DNA of 64,000 bases, taken from positions 16,191-80,190 of the forward strand of contig CAIJTR010000109.1 in the NCBI GenBank assembly GCA_903823665.1. Reading direction: 5' to 3'. The notes beneath the pieces were generated by a model that worked only from the letters and a program-made list of their open reading frames with translations, ran no database searches and was not told the DNA's origin. The position numbers and the translations under genes were made by a program. The first letter of the stretch is position 1. Every line of letters begins with the position of its first letter. This document shows, one piece after another, positions 29,661-40,353 of this stretch. The DNA is from an uncultured Rhodospirillales bacterium (GTDB lineage: Bacteria; Pseudomonadota; Alphaproteobacteria; Acetobacterales; Acetobacteraceae).

Positions 29661-30422
29661 ATGAGACGATCAGACCGGCTTGACCGTGGAGACGGCGTGG
29701 CCCTGGCATTCGCCCATTTGCCCGGCAGCGCGCCCACCATCGTGTTTCTCCCTGGCTTTCGCAGCGACATGCAGGGCTCCAAGGCCTTGTTTCTGCGCGA
29801 ACACTGCGCAGCACGCGGCCAGGCCATGCTCCGCCTCGACTATTCAGGCCACGGCGAGAGCGGCGGTGCCTTCACCGATGGCAGCATCGGGCAATGGACA
29901 GAAGACGCGGCCCGCGTCATCGACGCCCGAGTCGGCGGTGACATGATCCTCATAGGCTCCTCCATGGGCGGCTGGATCGCGCTGCTGCTCGCCCTTCGCT
30001 TTGGCCCCCGCGTGGCAGGCCTGATCGGCATCGCCGCCGCCCCCGATTTCACCGAGAACCTGATGTGGGACAGCATGATGCCCGCCGAACGCGACGCCCT
30101 GATGCGGGACGGCTCGATCAGCACGCCAAGCCAATACGGCGAGCCAATGGTCATCACCCGTCATCTGATCGAGGAAGGCCGCAGCCACCTCCTCCTCGCC
30201 GAGCCCATCGCCCTGCATTGCCCCATCCGCCTGCTGCAAGGCCAGCTCGACCCGGACGTGCCGTGGGAAACCGCCCTGAAGCTCTCCGACGCGCTGGAGA
30301 CAGACAATGTGCAGACCACCCTCATCAAAGACGGCGATCACCGCCTGTCCCGGCCCGAGGATATGGCCCTATTGGGCCGCACCCTCGACGCGCTCCTCAG
30401 CGAGTATCCCGGCGAGGCCTGA
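29661..30422 (+). CDS. Alpha/beta hydrolase
   Basis: Serine hydrolase of the alpha/beta fold, 253 residues and without a signal peptide, so cytoplasmic. The oxyanion region is VFLPGFRSDMQGSKA, followed by LDYSGHGESGGAF. The nucleophile elbow is ILIGSSMGGWIALLLAL. The acidic member is probably in LLQGQLDPDVPW and the His in KDGDHRLSRPED. The type is close to peptidase/palmitoyl-thioesterase-like hydrolases. The substrate is unknown. Its 3' end overlaps the convergent epimerase gene by 54 bases, and both reading frames look genuine to the stop. Confidence 0.88.
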   Translation: MRRSDRLDRGDGVALAFAHLPGSAPTIVFLPGFRSDMQGSKALFLREHCAARGQAMLRLDYSGHGESGGAFTDGSIGQWTEDAARVIDARVGGDMILIGSSMGGWIALLLALRFGPRVAGLIGIAAAPDFTENLMWDSMMPAERDALMRDGSISTPSQYGEPMVITRHLIEEGRSHLLLAEPIALHCPIRLLQGQLDPDVPWETALKLSDALETDNVQTTLIKDGDHRLSRPEDMALLGRTLDALLSEYPGEA

Positions 30423-31244
30423 GCGGTAATCTGGGTAGCGCCAGCGATACCCCAGCCGCTCCTGCGTCAGCTTGGACGACACTTTGCGATTATCCGCCCA
30501 AAAACTGCGCGCCATCTCGCCCATACTCCCGACCGCATCGGCATAGGCGATGGCGGGCGGTGCGGGCATACCCAACAGCCGCGCCGCCTCCTCGATCACC
30601 ACCGCACTTTCCTCAGGCTTGTCGTCGGCCAGATGCAGCACCCGCACGCACGGCCCATGCGCCTGCCCCATCGCCGCCAGCACCGCGCCTGCAATGTCAT
30701 CGCGGTGAATACGTCCGAACGCATGCCCCGGCTTGATCACCCGGCGCGACTTCCCGCTCCGAATATCGTCCAGCACCGAGCGGCCCGGCCCATAAATCCC
30801 AGCCACGCGAAACAGATCAACCGCTATATGTCCGCCGAGTGATGCCCATTGCTGCTCCGCCGCCACCCGCCGACGGCCACGCTCGGCACGCGGATGCACC
30901 GGCGTCTCCTCATCCACCCACTCACCGCCCCGGTCGCCATAAACCCCTGTGGTGGAGAGATAACCGGCCCATCGCAGCGCCGCCGAGTCGCGAAACACGG
31001 CGTTGTATCGCAACAGCACCGGATCGCCGTCTTCACCCGGCGGCGCCGTCGCCAGCACATGGGTGGCATGTGCCAGCGCAGCACCCGCCGCATCGAATCC
31101 AACCATCGCTATGCCGTCCGGGGGGCGCGCGCCGCCTGGGTCCCGGCTCGTGGCCGAAACCTGCATCCCCGCCGCCAGCGCCGCCCGCGCCACCGCCGTG
31201 CCTGAGTAGCCCAGGCCGCATATCACCAATCTCCGGTCCTGCAT
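30369..31244 (-). CDS. NAD(P)-dependent epimerase/SDR-like protein (YeeZ type)
   Basis: Extended SDR-fold protein, 291 residues from ATG 31244 (MQDRRLVICGLGYSG). The N-terminal Rossmann motif GLGYSGTAVARAA and the later LSTTGVYGDRGGEWVDEETPV resemble YeeZ-like sugar-nucleotide or atypical epimerases. The fragment FRVAGIYGPGRSVLDDIRSG is also typical. Substrate and activity are unknown. It is convergent with and overlaps the hydrolase gene by 54 bases, and is divergent from the TPR gene (47-base gap). Confidence 0.85.
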   Translation of the reverse strand: MQDRRLVICGLGYSGTAVARAALAAGMQVSATSRDPGGARPPDGIAMVGFDAAGAALAHATHVLATAPPGEDGDPVLLRYNAVFRDSAALRWAGYLSTTGVYGDRGGEWVDEETPVHPRAERGRRRVAAEQQWASLGGHIAVDLFRVAGIYGPGRSVLDDIRSGKSRRVIKPGHAFGRIHRDDIAGAVLAAMGQAHGPCVRVLHLADDKPEESAVVIEEAARLLGMPAPPAIAYADAVGSMGEMARSFWADNRKVSSKLTQERLGYRWRYPDYRSGLAGILAEERVEGAAQ

Positions 31245-31291
31245 GGCTTTGTTTGCCCCTCCGTCATCGGACAGACTACACTCCATCAGCC

Positions 31292-32131
31292 ATGAAAACG
31301 CGACACGCGATCATCGGCGGGGCGGTCCTGCTGGCGCTGGTCGCCGCCGCTGGCCTCAGCTGGATGCAATTCGGCATGCCGTCATCTGACGACAGCGAAG
31401 CAGTGACCGATGATGTCCCGTTGCCGCTCCCCCCGGTGCCACCGCGCATCGCCGAGGGCCATGACTACGAGCAATGCCTCTCCATGCTCACCACCGATCC
31501 ATCCGGTGCCGCCAATTTCGCCGAAGCCTGGGAAGCCACCGGCGGCGGCGATGGCGCCACGCATTGCCTGGGTCTTGCAACCGTTGCCATCGGTGATCCG
31601 GAAACCGGGGCCGGCATTTTGGAAAAGCTCGCCGCCACCAGCAAAGGCACCGCCGTCGGCCGCGCCACGCTTTACGGGCAGGCCAATCAGGCGTGGCTGT
31701 TCGCCAACCGGCCAGACCAAGCCTTCACCGCCGCCACCAAGGCGCTCGCCCTGTCACCCGATGACCCCGACCTGCTGGTTGACCGCGCAGTGGCTGGTGA
31801 TCTGCTCGAACGCTATCAGGACGTGGTGGACGATCTCACCGCGGCCCTTGATCTCGATCCGCATCGCACCGACGCCTACACCTATCGCGGCACCGCATGG
31901 CGTCATCTCGGCTACCCCGAGCTTGCGCGCGACGACATCGACCGCGCCCTCGCCCTTGATCCAGACATGCCCGAAGCCCTGCTCGAACGCGGCATTCTCC
32001 GCCAGCTGCGCCAAGACTGGCGCGGGGCCCGCAGCGACTGGGAACGCGCCGCCGCTTTGGCACCTGACAGCCCCACCGCCGACCTCGCCCAGCAAAACCT
32101 GGCATTGCTAGAGGCCGGGCCGGTTCGCTAA
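31292..32131 (+). CDS. Membrane-anchored TPR protein
   Basis: 279-residue protein with an N-terminal signal anchor (IIGGAVLLALVAAAGLSWMQF) and a Pro-rich linker (PLPLPPVPPR). Next comes a short domain with two cysteines (YEQCLSML, ATHCLGLA), then about four tetratricopeptide units from roughly residue 120 (GQANQAWLFANRPDQAFTA through ERAAALAPDSPTADLAQQNL). The TPR region is probably periplasmic and mediates protein contacts. The start ATG 31292 was chosen because the long open frame upstream is antisense to the epimerase gene. It ends four bases into the thiD 3' end. The partner is unknown. Confidence 0.8.
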   Translation: MKTRHAIIGGAVLLALVAAAGLSWMQFGMPSSDDSEAVTDDVPLPLPPVPPRIAEGHDYEQCLSMLTTDPSGAANFAEAWEATGGGDGATHCLGLATVAIGDPETGAGILEKLAATSKGTAVGRATLYGQANQAWLFANRPDQAFTAATKALALSPDDPDLLVDRAVAGDLLERYQDVVDDLTAALDLDPHRTDAYTYRGTAWRHLGYPELARDDIDRALALDPDMPEALLERGILRQLRQDWRGARSDWERAAALAPDSPTADLAQQNLALLEAGPVR

Positions 32132-32928
32132 CTCACAAGCGTCACCGCATGATTGAGCGGCCCGTGCCCCCCGCCATATCCTGGTGCCGTCTCAATCGCC
32201 ATCCGCACATAATCCCGCGCCCGCGTCACGGCGTCTGCGAGCGCCATCTGCTGCGCCAGCCCGACAGCGACAGCGCTTGAAAGCGTGCAGCCAGTGCCAT
32301 GCGTGTGCCGCGTTGCAATCCGCTGCGAGCGAAATGCTGTGATCTCGCCGTCCACCGCCAGCAGATCCACCAGCGCATCCCCCGGTAAGTGCCCGCCCTT
32401 CAGCAACACCGCCCGTGCACCTTGGCCAAGCAAAACGCCCACCGCCGCGCGCATCGACGGCTCATCGGTGATCGGCATACCCGTCAGCAGCTCCGCCTCC
32501 GGCAGATTGGGCGTGATCAGCGCCGCCAGTGGAAACAGCCGCGCACGCAGACGCGCCACTGCCTCAATGGCAAGCAGACTCGCCCCACCCTTGGCCACCA
32601 TCACCGGATCGAGCACCAACGGCAGACCTTGCGCGCCATCCGCGAGCACATCGGCCACCACATCCACGGTCGCCACATCACCGAGCATACCGATCTTGAT
32701 GGCGTCCGCGCCGATATCGGCCAAACACAGCCGCATCTGCTGGGCGATGAACGCGGGCGGCACCGGCATCACGCCATGCACACCATGCGTGTCCTGCGCC
32801 GTCAGCGCCGTGATCGCCGTCATCGCGTAACCACCCAGCGCCGTCACTGTCTTGATATCGGCCTGAACGCCAGCACCGCCGCCACTGTCCGAGCCGGCCA
32901 CCACCAGCACCCGGCCGCGCATCTGCAT
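32128..32928 (-). CDS. thiD: Hydroxymethylpyrimidine/phosphomethylpyrimidine kinase
   Basis: Ribokinase-fold enzyme that phosphorylates HMP and HMP-P in thiamine synthesis and salvage. From ATG 32928 it has 266 residues. The substrate region VVAGSDSGGGAGVQADIKTV, the VLDPVMVAKGG strand and the C-terminal anion hole THGTGCTLSSAVAVGLA are intact. The gene begins five bases after the glmM stop and is probably the last gene of ftsH-folP-glmM-thiD. Other thiamine genes in the window (thiE, thiM) are 20 and 31 kb away. Confidence 0.95.
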   Translation of the reverse strand: MQMRGRVLVVAGSDSGGGAGVQADIKTVTALGGYAMTAITALTAQDTHGVHGVMPVPPAFIAQQMRLCLADIGADAIKIGMLGDVATVDVVADVLADGAQGLPLVLDPVMVAKGGASLLAIEAVARLRARLFPLAALITPNLPEAELLTGMPITDEPSMRAAVGVLLGQGARAVLLKGGHLPGDALVDLLAVDGEITAFRSQRIATRHTHGTGCTLSSAVAVGLAQQMALADAVTRARDYVRMAIETAPGYGGGHGPLNHAVTLVS

Positions 32929-32932
32929 CAAG

Positions 32933-34315
32933 CTAATCAGCCGCCTCACCCACGCGCCCAGGCACCGTGGCGGCATGGCTGATCAACTCACACAATTCAT
33001 CCACCAAGCGCGTGACCATCGCGGCATCCTCGCCCTCCGCCATCACGCGGATCACAGGCTCGGTGCCGCTCTTGCGGATCAACAGCCGTCCCGTGCCAGC
33101 CAACTCCGCCTCAGCCGACGCCATCGCGCGCTTGACCTTCGCCTGCGTGAGCGGTGACGGGCCGGAGAAGCGCACGCTTTTCAAAACCTGCGGCAATGGC
33201 TGGAACACACGGCACGCCTCACTCGCCGACTGCCCGGTTTCCACCAGCACCACCAGCACCTGCAACGCTGCCAGCAGACCGTCGCCGGTGGTGGCGTAGT
33301 CCGACAGGATCATATGGCCGGATTGCTCACCGCCCACATTGAAGCCGCCTTCACGCATCTTTTCGACGACGTACCGGTCGCCAACCTTCGTGCGATGCAG
33401 ATCAAGCCCGCGTGCCGCCAAGAACCGCTCCAGGCCCAAATTGGACATCACGGTCGCCACCACACCGCCGCCGGTCAGCCGCCCGGCCCGGCCCCAATTC
33501 CCCGCAATCAGCCCAAGCAGCTGATCGCCATCAACAATTTTGCCATGCTCATCGGCCACAATCAGCCGATCCGCGTCACCATCCAGCGCCAGCCCCAGAT
33601 GCGCGCCATGGCGGATCACCTCACCGGACAGAAACTCCGGCACTGTCGAGCCGCAGCCGCGATTGATGTTGAAGCCATCCGGCTTTGTGCCGACCTCAAT
33701 CACCTCCGCACCCAGCTCCCACAGCACCGTGGGGGCGACCTTGTAAGCAGCGCCATGCGCGCAGTCGACCACGATCTTCAGCCCCTCCAGCCGCAGCCCA
33801 CGCGGGAAGCTCGCCTTGGCAACCTCAATATACCGCCCTGCCGCATCATTAAGCCGGGATGCGCGACCGAGCTTGGCCGGGGCCGCCAGCTTGCGGCTGA
33901 GATCGGCCATCATCAACGCCTCAATCTCATGCTCAGTATCGTCAGACAGCTTGTAGCCGTCCGGGCCGAACAGCTTAATGCCATTGTCCTCGAACGGGTT
34001 ATGCGAGGCGGAGATCATCACGCCCAAATCAGCCCGCAGGCTGCGTGTCAGCATGGCAACGGCAGGCGTCGGCAGCGGACCTGCCAGCACCACGTCCATC
34101 CCGGCACCAATAAATCCCGAAACCAGCGCCGGCTCGATCATGTAGCCGGAAAGGCGAGTGTCCTTGCCGATCACCACGCGGTGACGGTGCGATCCATTGG
34201 TGAAATGCAACCCTGCCGCCTGACCCAGCTTGAGCGCAATCTCCGCTGTCATCGGCGCGGTATTGGCAGTGCCACGGATCCCGTCAGTGCCAAAAAACCG
34301 CCTTGGGGTGGACAT
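32933..34315 (-). CDS. glmM: Phosphoglucosamine mutase
   Basis: Converts glucosamine-6-phosphate to glucosamine-1-phosphate for UDP-GlcNAc, the precursor of peptidoglycan and lipopolysaccharide. The 460-residue protein begins [18 protein letters not shown]. The phosphoserine is in [23 protein letters not shown], the metal loop is [15 protein letters not shown], and the phosphate-binding C-terminus is [17 protein letters not shown]. It lies 61 bases after folP, the common alphaproteobacterial ftsH-folP-glmM order. Confidence 0.97.
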   Translation of the reverse strand: MSTPRRFFGTDGIRGTANTAPMTAEIALKLGQAAGLHFTNGSHRHRVVIGKDTRLSGYMIEPALVSGFIGAGMDVVLAGPLPTPAVAMLTRSLRADLGVMISASHNPFEDNGIKLFGPDGYKLSDDTEHEIEALMMADLSRKLAAPAKLGRASRLNDAAGRYIEVAKASFPRGLRLEGLKIVVDCAHGAAYKVAPTVLWELGAEVIEVGTKPDGFNINRGCGSTVPEFLSGEVIRHGAHLGLALDGDADRLIVADEHGKIVDGDQLLGLIAGNWGRAGRLTGGGVVATVMSNLGLERFLAARGLDLHRTKVGDRYVVEKMREGGFNVGGEQSGHMILSDYATTGDGLLAALQVLVVLVETGQSASEACRVFQPLPQVLKSVRFSGPSPLTQAKVKRAMASAEAELAGTGRLLIRKSGTEPVIRVMAEGEDAAMVTRLVDELCELISHAATVPGRVGEAAD

Positions 34316-34376
34316 GCGATCTGCCTCATCAAGTTAACGTCACAAAGGCGGCCATCTTATCCGACAAACATGATCT

Positions 34377-35198
34377 TTAGCTTAATTGCGCAAGGCCACG
34401 CCAGACCCGTACCGCCTGCACCGTCTGGCGCACATCATGCACCCGCAGAACCGACGCACCTTGGCTTATTGCCCACAAGCCTGCCGCAATCGAGCCGGAA
34501 ACCCGTGCAGCCGCCACCATCTCACCCGACATGCCGCCGATAAACCCCTTGCGCGAGACCCCAACCATCAGCGGAAACCCCAACGCCTGCAGCACATCAA
34601 GCCGCTGCAGTAACTCTATGTTACCCGCAGCCGTTTTCGCGAAGCCGATACCGGGGTCGAGCGCAATGCAGCCAGGATCGATTCCCTCTGCCACCGCCCA
34701 GGCCGCCCGGGCGCGTAACTCGGCGGCCACTTCGGTCACCACGTCGTCATAGAGCGCGAGGCCCCTCATTGTCAGCGGATCGCCGCGCATATGCATCAGC
34801 ACCACCGCACACCCAGCCCGTGCCACCACGCCCGCCGCCCCGGGGTCGTGCTGCAGAGCCGACACGTCGTTGATAATCCGCGCCCCGGCCTCCAGCACCA
34901 CCTGCATCGTCTCGGCATTGCGGGTATCCACGGAAACCACCACACCCGATTTCACCAAGGCGGGCAGGACCGACATCACACGAGAGATTTCAACATCGAC
35001 AGGGACCGGCTCAGCTCCCGGCCTGGTGCTCTCACCACCGACATCGATGATATCAGCACCCTCCGCCACCATAGCAAAAGCGGCGGCCACCGCATCGGTG
35101 TGCACGCCGCCATCGCTAAAGCTGTCCGGGGTAACGTTGAGGATTCCCATCACCAGCGGATAGGAACCCTCAACGCCCGCCCATCGTCTGAGTTTCAT
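34377..35198 (-). CDS. folP: Dihydropteroate synthase
   Basis: TIM-barrel enzyme joining pterin pyrophosphate and p-aminobenzoate in folate synthesis; the sulfonamide target. The 273 residues show the signatures MGILNVTPDSFSDGG, DVGGESTRPGAEPV, IINDVSALQHD and DPGIGFAKTAAGN, with the late MVGVSRKGFIGGM and the RVHDV motif. The start is ATG 35198, 18 bases after ftsH. All catalytic loops seem intact. Confidence 0.96.
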   Translation of the reverse strand: MKLRRWAGVEGSYPLVMGILNVTPDSFSDGGVHTDAVAAAFAMVAEGADIIDVGGESTRPGAEPVPVDVEISRVMSVLPALVKSGVVVSVDTRNAETMQVVLEAGARIINDVSALQHDPGAAGVVARAGCAVVLMHMRGDPLTMRGLALYDDVVTEVAAELRARAAWAVAEGIDPGCIALDPGIGFAKTAAGNIELLQRLDVLQALGFPLMVGVSRKGFIGGMSGEMVAAARVSGSIAAGLWAISQGASVLRVHDVRQTVQAVRVWRGLAQLS

Positions 35199-35216
35199 CG
35201 TCGAAGCCGCAAAGGC

Positions 35217-37136
<1,920 letters not shown>

Positions 37137-37308
37137 TTCATTCCCCGGCCTTTTCGGCCATTCGATACTCATGCCCAGCCAGACGAACCCTCGGCGCGAT
37201 CATGGGTTCGAGCCTGGCCAATCCTACATAGTATGCCACTCGCGAAAGCGCATCCCCGCCCATTGAGGTAATCTAGCCCAAGCCGCCCGCCAAATCCCAA
37301 GCACAAAT

Positions 37309-38502
37309 TCAGCACACTCCCGCAAACCTCGCCCCAGTCGCCGCAAGCCGGGGCGCAAACAGCATGCAAGGATGGCTGGCATTGAGCAACTCCGTGCCAT
37401 CACGCAGCACCGGCAGGCCGCGCAAAACCGCCACCGGCGGACCATTTCGATCAGAAATTGCGTCCATTCCCCAGGCACCCAGCGTCACGCGGGAGCCTGG
37501 GGAGGTGCCGTTCGGCAGGTCAGTCAGCCGAAAACGGCCATCCCACACTGCCCCTGGCCGCGCCTCCACCGGCGGGGCACAAGCGGCCCACTCCCGCGCC
37601 ATCAGCCAGCCATCCCCCATTCGTCCGGCAGGCATCACCCGCACACCGCCCAGCGTGGCCGGACGCAGATCAGCAGCCAACCCGGCAACCTGTGAAACTG
37701 CAGGGGGCCGCATACCCCCGGAAATCATCCCAATCAATGCTGCCAGCGCCTCGACACGCATCGCCCCCGGTGTAACCACGGCAAAGCCATGCGGATCAAT
37801 CGTGACGCGACAGGCGAGTTCAGCGGCCAACTCCACCTCCATTGCCGCCCGCGCCACCCCGCGCCGTGCAGAGGCTTCTACCAAAGCACGTGTTGAAGAA
37901 GCGTTACCGTGAGGGTCAGCCCGCAACATCCGAAGCCTTGCACGCTGCTGGCTGGGATCGGCGTTGGTCGGGTCCTCCACCCACGCCACACCTCGCTCGG
38001 CGAGTATCGCCCACAACCGTGCAGGCACCACCCCCAGCAAAGGCCGCAGTTTGCGAACCCGTGCCGTCTCCACCATTGCCGCCATGCCGGCCAACCCCGG
38101 CGCGTGGCTTTGCGCGAGCATCCGCATCACCACCGTCTCGGCCTGATCGCGGGCGTGATGGCCGAACACCAAATGCAATATGCCGCGCTCGGCACACGCC
38201 GCCTCCAGCGCCTCATGTCGCGCCGCCCTTGCGCGCGCGGCGATGCCGGGACCAGTCCCCAGTCCATCAAGCCGGATCAACATGGCTGGAACCCCCGCGC
38301 TCGTCAGCCGATCGCAGGTCAACGCCGCCTCTGCCTTGGACTCATGGCGGATTCCATGATCAACCACGAAGGCCAGCACATCGCCACCCCTCGCCCGCGC
38401 CCAATCACGGCTCAGCAGGCACGCTGCCATCGAATCGGCACCACCAGACACAGCCACCGCAACAAGCGGCTGTGGCTCCCATGGCCCCAAGCCGCCCATC
38501 AC
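37309..38502 (-). CDS. tilS: tRNA(Ile)-lysidine synthase
   Basis: Modifies C34 of the CAU-anticodon tRNA-Ile to lysidine so it reads AUA. The PP-loop motif AVSGGADSMAACLLSRD lies near the start, followed by DHGIRHESKAEA and FGHHARDQAETVVMRM, both conserved. The start is uncertain: GTG 38502 and ATG 38499 lie about ten bases after AGGA, and the frame continues upstream into cpoB. With GTG the protein has 397 residues, normal for the family. It begins 23 bases after cpoB ends, in the cpoB-tilS-ftsH order common in proteobacteria. Confidence 0.92.
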   Translation of the reverse strand: MMGGLGPWEPQPLVAVAVSGGADSMAACLLSRDWARARGGDVLAFVVDHGIRHESKAEAALTCDRLTSAGVPAMLIRLDGLGTGPGIAARARAARHEALEAACAERGILHLVFGHHARDQAETVVMRMLAQSHAPGLAGMAAMVETARVRKLRPLLGVVPARLWAILAERGVAWVEDPTNADPSQQRARLRMLRADPHGNASSTRALVEASARRGVARAAMEVELAAELACRVTIDPHGFAVVTPGAMRVEALAALIGMISGGMRPPAVSQVAGLAADLRPATLGGVRVMPAGRMGDGWLMAREWAACAPPVEARPGAVWDGRFRLTDLPNGTSPGSRVTLGAWGMDAISDRNGPPVAVLRGLPVLRDGTELLNASHPCMLFAPRLAATGARFAGVC

Positions 38503-38525
38503 GGCGGCGAAATCCTCAGCCAGTG

Positions 38526-39392
38526 TTAGCGGCAGCCCGCACTCGCCCGCAGCTGCGCCTCCCGTGTCGCAATGTCCGGGCGCGTCTGCGGGAATTGACC
38601 GCGCAACGTGTCCAGCGCACCGCACGCCGCAGGCTTCTGATTGATCGAAACAAGGCTCGCCGCCAGCCCCACCAGACTGTCCTGCGCGCGTGAGCCCTTC
38701 TTGTTGCGGGTATAGGCATCGTTGAAGGCCAGCGCCGCGCTATTGTAATCCTTCTGCCCAGCCAAGGACTGCGCCAGCAGAAACTGCGCATTGTAAGCGT
38801 TCGGTGTGCCCTTCGCCCCCGCTAGCACCTGCTGTGCGGCAGCCTGCGCCGCCGGATAATCCCGCCGTGCCAGCGCCGCGTTGCCTTCCTGCATAACCTG
38901 ATCCGGCGTTTTCTTCACCGGCGCAGGCGGTGGCTCATTTGCCGGCAGCGTGCCCAGATTGGCCGGGGCCTGCGTGGGCGTCGCAACCGGTGCTGCCGGG
39001 GGCCGCCCACCTGCCGCCGGTGCATTATCAAGGCGGAATTGCAAGTCGGCGATCTGCTTGGACAAATCAGCACCTTGCCGCTGCTGCGCGTTGCTCAATT
39101 CATCGATGCGGCCATTCAGCGCCCGCATCTGATCCTCAAGCCGCAGCACGCGATCAAGCAGTGCGGCGCTGATGTCGTTCGCCGGTGCCCCCGCCGGACG
39201 GCCACCAAGCGAGCTGTTCGAAGACGGAGCCGGAGCCGGACGCCCGCTGTCATTGCGCAGATTCTGGATGTCCCGCTTCAACTCCAGGATCTGGTTCTGC
39301 AGCGCAATGCCCTCGCGCGTTTCCACCTGCGCCTGCGCGGGCACCGCCGCCGCCACACCCATCACCAAAGCCAGCGCGATCAGAAGCCGCAT
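38526..39392 (-). CDS. cpoB: Tol-Pal system protein CpoB (YbgF)
   Basis: Periplasmic coordinator of Tol-Pal with PBP1b during division. From ATG 39392 (after AAAGGA) it has 288 residues: a signal peptide ending AQAQ, a coiled coil at about 28-50 (LQNQILELKRDIQNLRND), a second coiled-coil segment (LLDRVLRLEDQMRALNGRIDEL), a Pro/Ala linker, and C-terminal TPRs starting at MQEGNAALARRDYPAAQAA. It follows pal but is separated from it by a terminator with a tandem repeat, so its level may be lower than that of pal. Confidence 0.94.
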   Translation of the reverse strand: MRLLIALALVMGVAAAVPAQAQVETREGIALQNQILELKRDIQNLRNDSGRPAPAPSSNSSLGGRPAGAPANDISAALLDRVLRLEDQMRALNGRIDELSNAQQRQGADLSKQIADLQFRLDNAPAAGGRPPAAPVATPTQAPANLGTLPANEPPPAPVKKTPDQVMQEGNAALARRDYPAAQAAAQQVLAGAKGTPNAYNAQFLLAQSLAGQKDYNSAALAFNDAYTRNKKGSRAQDSLVGLAASLVSINQKPAACGALDTLRGQFPQTRPDIATREAQLRASAGCR

Positions 39393-39442
39393 CGTCTTAT
39401 CCTTTTCGGTCGCATGACCGCATTGTTGTAGCGACACCCCAG

Positions 39443-39490
39443 GCAAAGCAAAACCAGCGCAAAGAAAAACCGGCGCAAAGAAAAACCGGC
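39443..39490. repeat. Three tandem copies of a 16-bp unit
   Basis: Three consecutive 16-bp units lie head to tail: GCAAAGCAAAACCAGC, then GCAAAGAAAAACCGGC twice. The first copy differs at two positions. On the minus strand each unit carries a T-rich run, so the array extends the T-tail of the pal terminator. Confidence 0.9.
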
Positions 39491-39507
39491 GACCTTTCGG
39501 CCGCCGG
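39481..39507 (-). terminator. Terminator after pal
   Basis: On the minus strand CCGGCGGCC-GAAA-GGTCGCCGG (39507-39486) forms a 9-bp stem with one mismatch and a stable GAAA tetraloop, followed by TTTTT (39485-39481). It lies 31 bases after the pal stop and partly overlaps the tandem array. It probably ends much of the pal message before cpoB. Confidence 0.85.
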
Positions 39508-39537
39508 CTTATTCATCACGTCAGATCAGATCGCGAC

Positions 39538-40017
39538 TTAGCGAACCGAGGTGATCGCGTTGCGGTTCTGCTTGTAAGCGTCTTCCGTCGAACCCAGGGC
39601 GACCGGACGGTCCTTGCCATAGGAGATCGTGGTGATGCGGGTCGAGGAAACGCCCTTGGCCACCAGGAAGTCGCGGGCGGCGGAAGCGCGGCGCTGGCCG
39701 AGAGCGATGTTATACTCTTCCGTGCCACGCTCGTCGCAGTTACCAGCAATCTGAACGTTGTTCAGCTGATACTTGCCAAGCCATGCAGCCTGCTTGTCAA
39801 GGGTTGCCTTTGCGTCGGCGGCCAAGCTGCTCTTGTTGTAGCCGTAGAACACGCGATCACCAACGTTGGCGACCAGGTCTTCCTGGCTGCCAGGGGCGAT
39901 GCCGGTCGAAGCAGTCGTGGTCGTGCCGGCACCACCTTTGTCGGTCATCGAAGCGGGGGTATCGCATGCGGAGAGCAGTGCAACGGCGGCAAATGCGCCC
40001 AAAATTTTGAAGTTCAT
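39538..40017 (-). CDS. pal: Peptidoglycan-associated lipoprotein Pal
   Basis: Outer-membrane lipoprotein that binds peptidoglycan and TolB and draws the outer membrane in at division. From ATG 40017 it has 159 residues. The lipobox is LLSAC, so the mature protein starts at that Cys. The OmpA-like domain has VFYGYNKSSLAADAKATLD and the peptidoglycan-binding motif GNCDERGTEEYNIALGQRRA. It lies 335 bases downstream of tolB and has its own terminator, so it is probably a separate, highly expressed transcript. Confidence 0.97.
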   Translation of the reverse strand: MNFKILGAFAAVALLSACDTPASMTDKGGAGTTTTASTGIAPGSQEDLVANVGDRVFYGYNKSSLAADAKATLDKQAAWLGKYQLNNVQIAGNCDERGTEEYNIALGQRRASAARDFLVAKGVSSTRITTISYGKDRPVALGSTEDAYKQNRNAITSVR

Positions 40018-40352
40018 CGGATTACGTCCCTGGGTGAGGTGCGAAGCGGATACGATCCCCCGGGGATATCCCCCGCCGGGCCTAGTCAATTGGCTATTAA
40101 GACGCTGCGAACGCCTTGGAAAGACATCGCAACAACTCATCGCGGAAATAGACCTTCACGAACAAGCGGGTCAAGGCAGAGTGTCATCCCAGCAACACAT
40201 GCCATCCATGCCGTGACCTGCCTGCAACATACACAGTTTCAACACAAAGTGGCTTGAGCGTGATGACCGGAGGTGGAAACGCCGGAGGTCTGAATCACGC
40301 GATCAAACAACTAGCTCGATCATGATGCATTTTAACTGAAATGCATCATGAT
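40018..40352. other. Non-coding gap between tolB and pal
   Basis: This 335-base stretch holds no convincing gene. It contains the palindrome GGGGATATCCCC (40062-40073) and, at its right end, the long inverted repeat beside the tolB stop. The pal promoter on the minus strand must lie here, but I could not assign -35 and -10 boxes with confidence. Confidence 0.6.
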
Positions 40353-40353
40353 C
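40318..40353. repeat. 15-bp perfect inverted repeat at the tolB stop codon
   Basis: GATCATGATGCATTT and AAATGCATCATGATC are exact complements around the 6-base loop TAACTG. The last arm base is the first base of the TAG stop of tolB on the plus coordinate (40353). The hairpin is AT-rich against GC-rich surroundings and resembles rhizobial-type intergenic palindromes. It could end or protect the tolQRAB message. Confidence 0.85.

Noticed and set aside
25507..29664. A 1385-codon open frame on the plus strand across infC, thrS and the two glycosyltransferase genes
   Set aside because: It is wholly antisense to four genes with strong family motifs. Its translation is rich in Arg, His, Gln and Pro with no domain, the usual product of GC-rich codon bias on the opposite strand.
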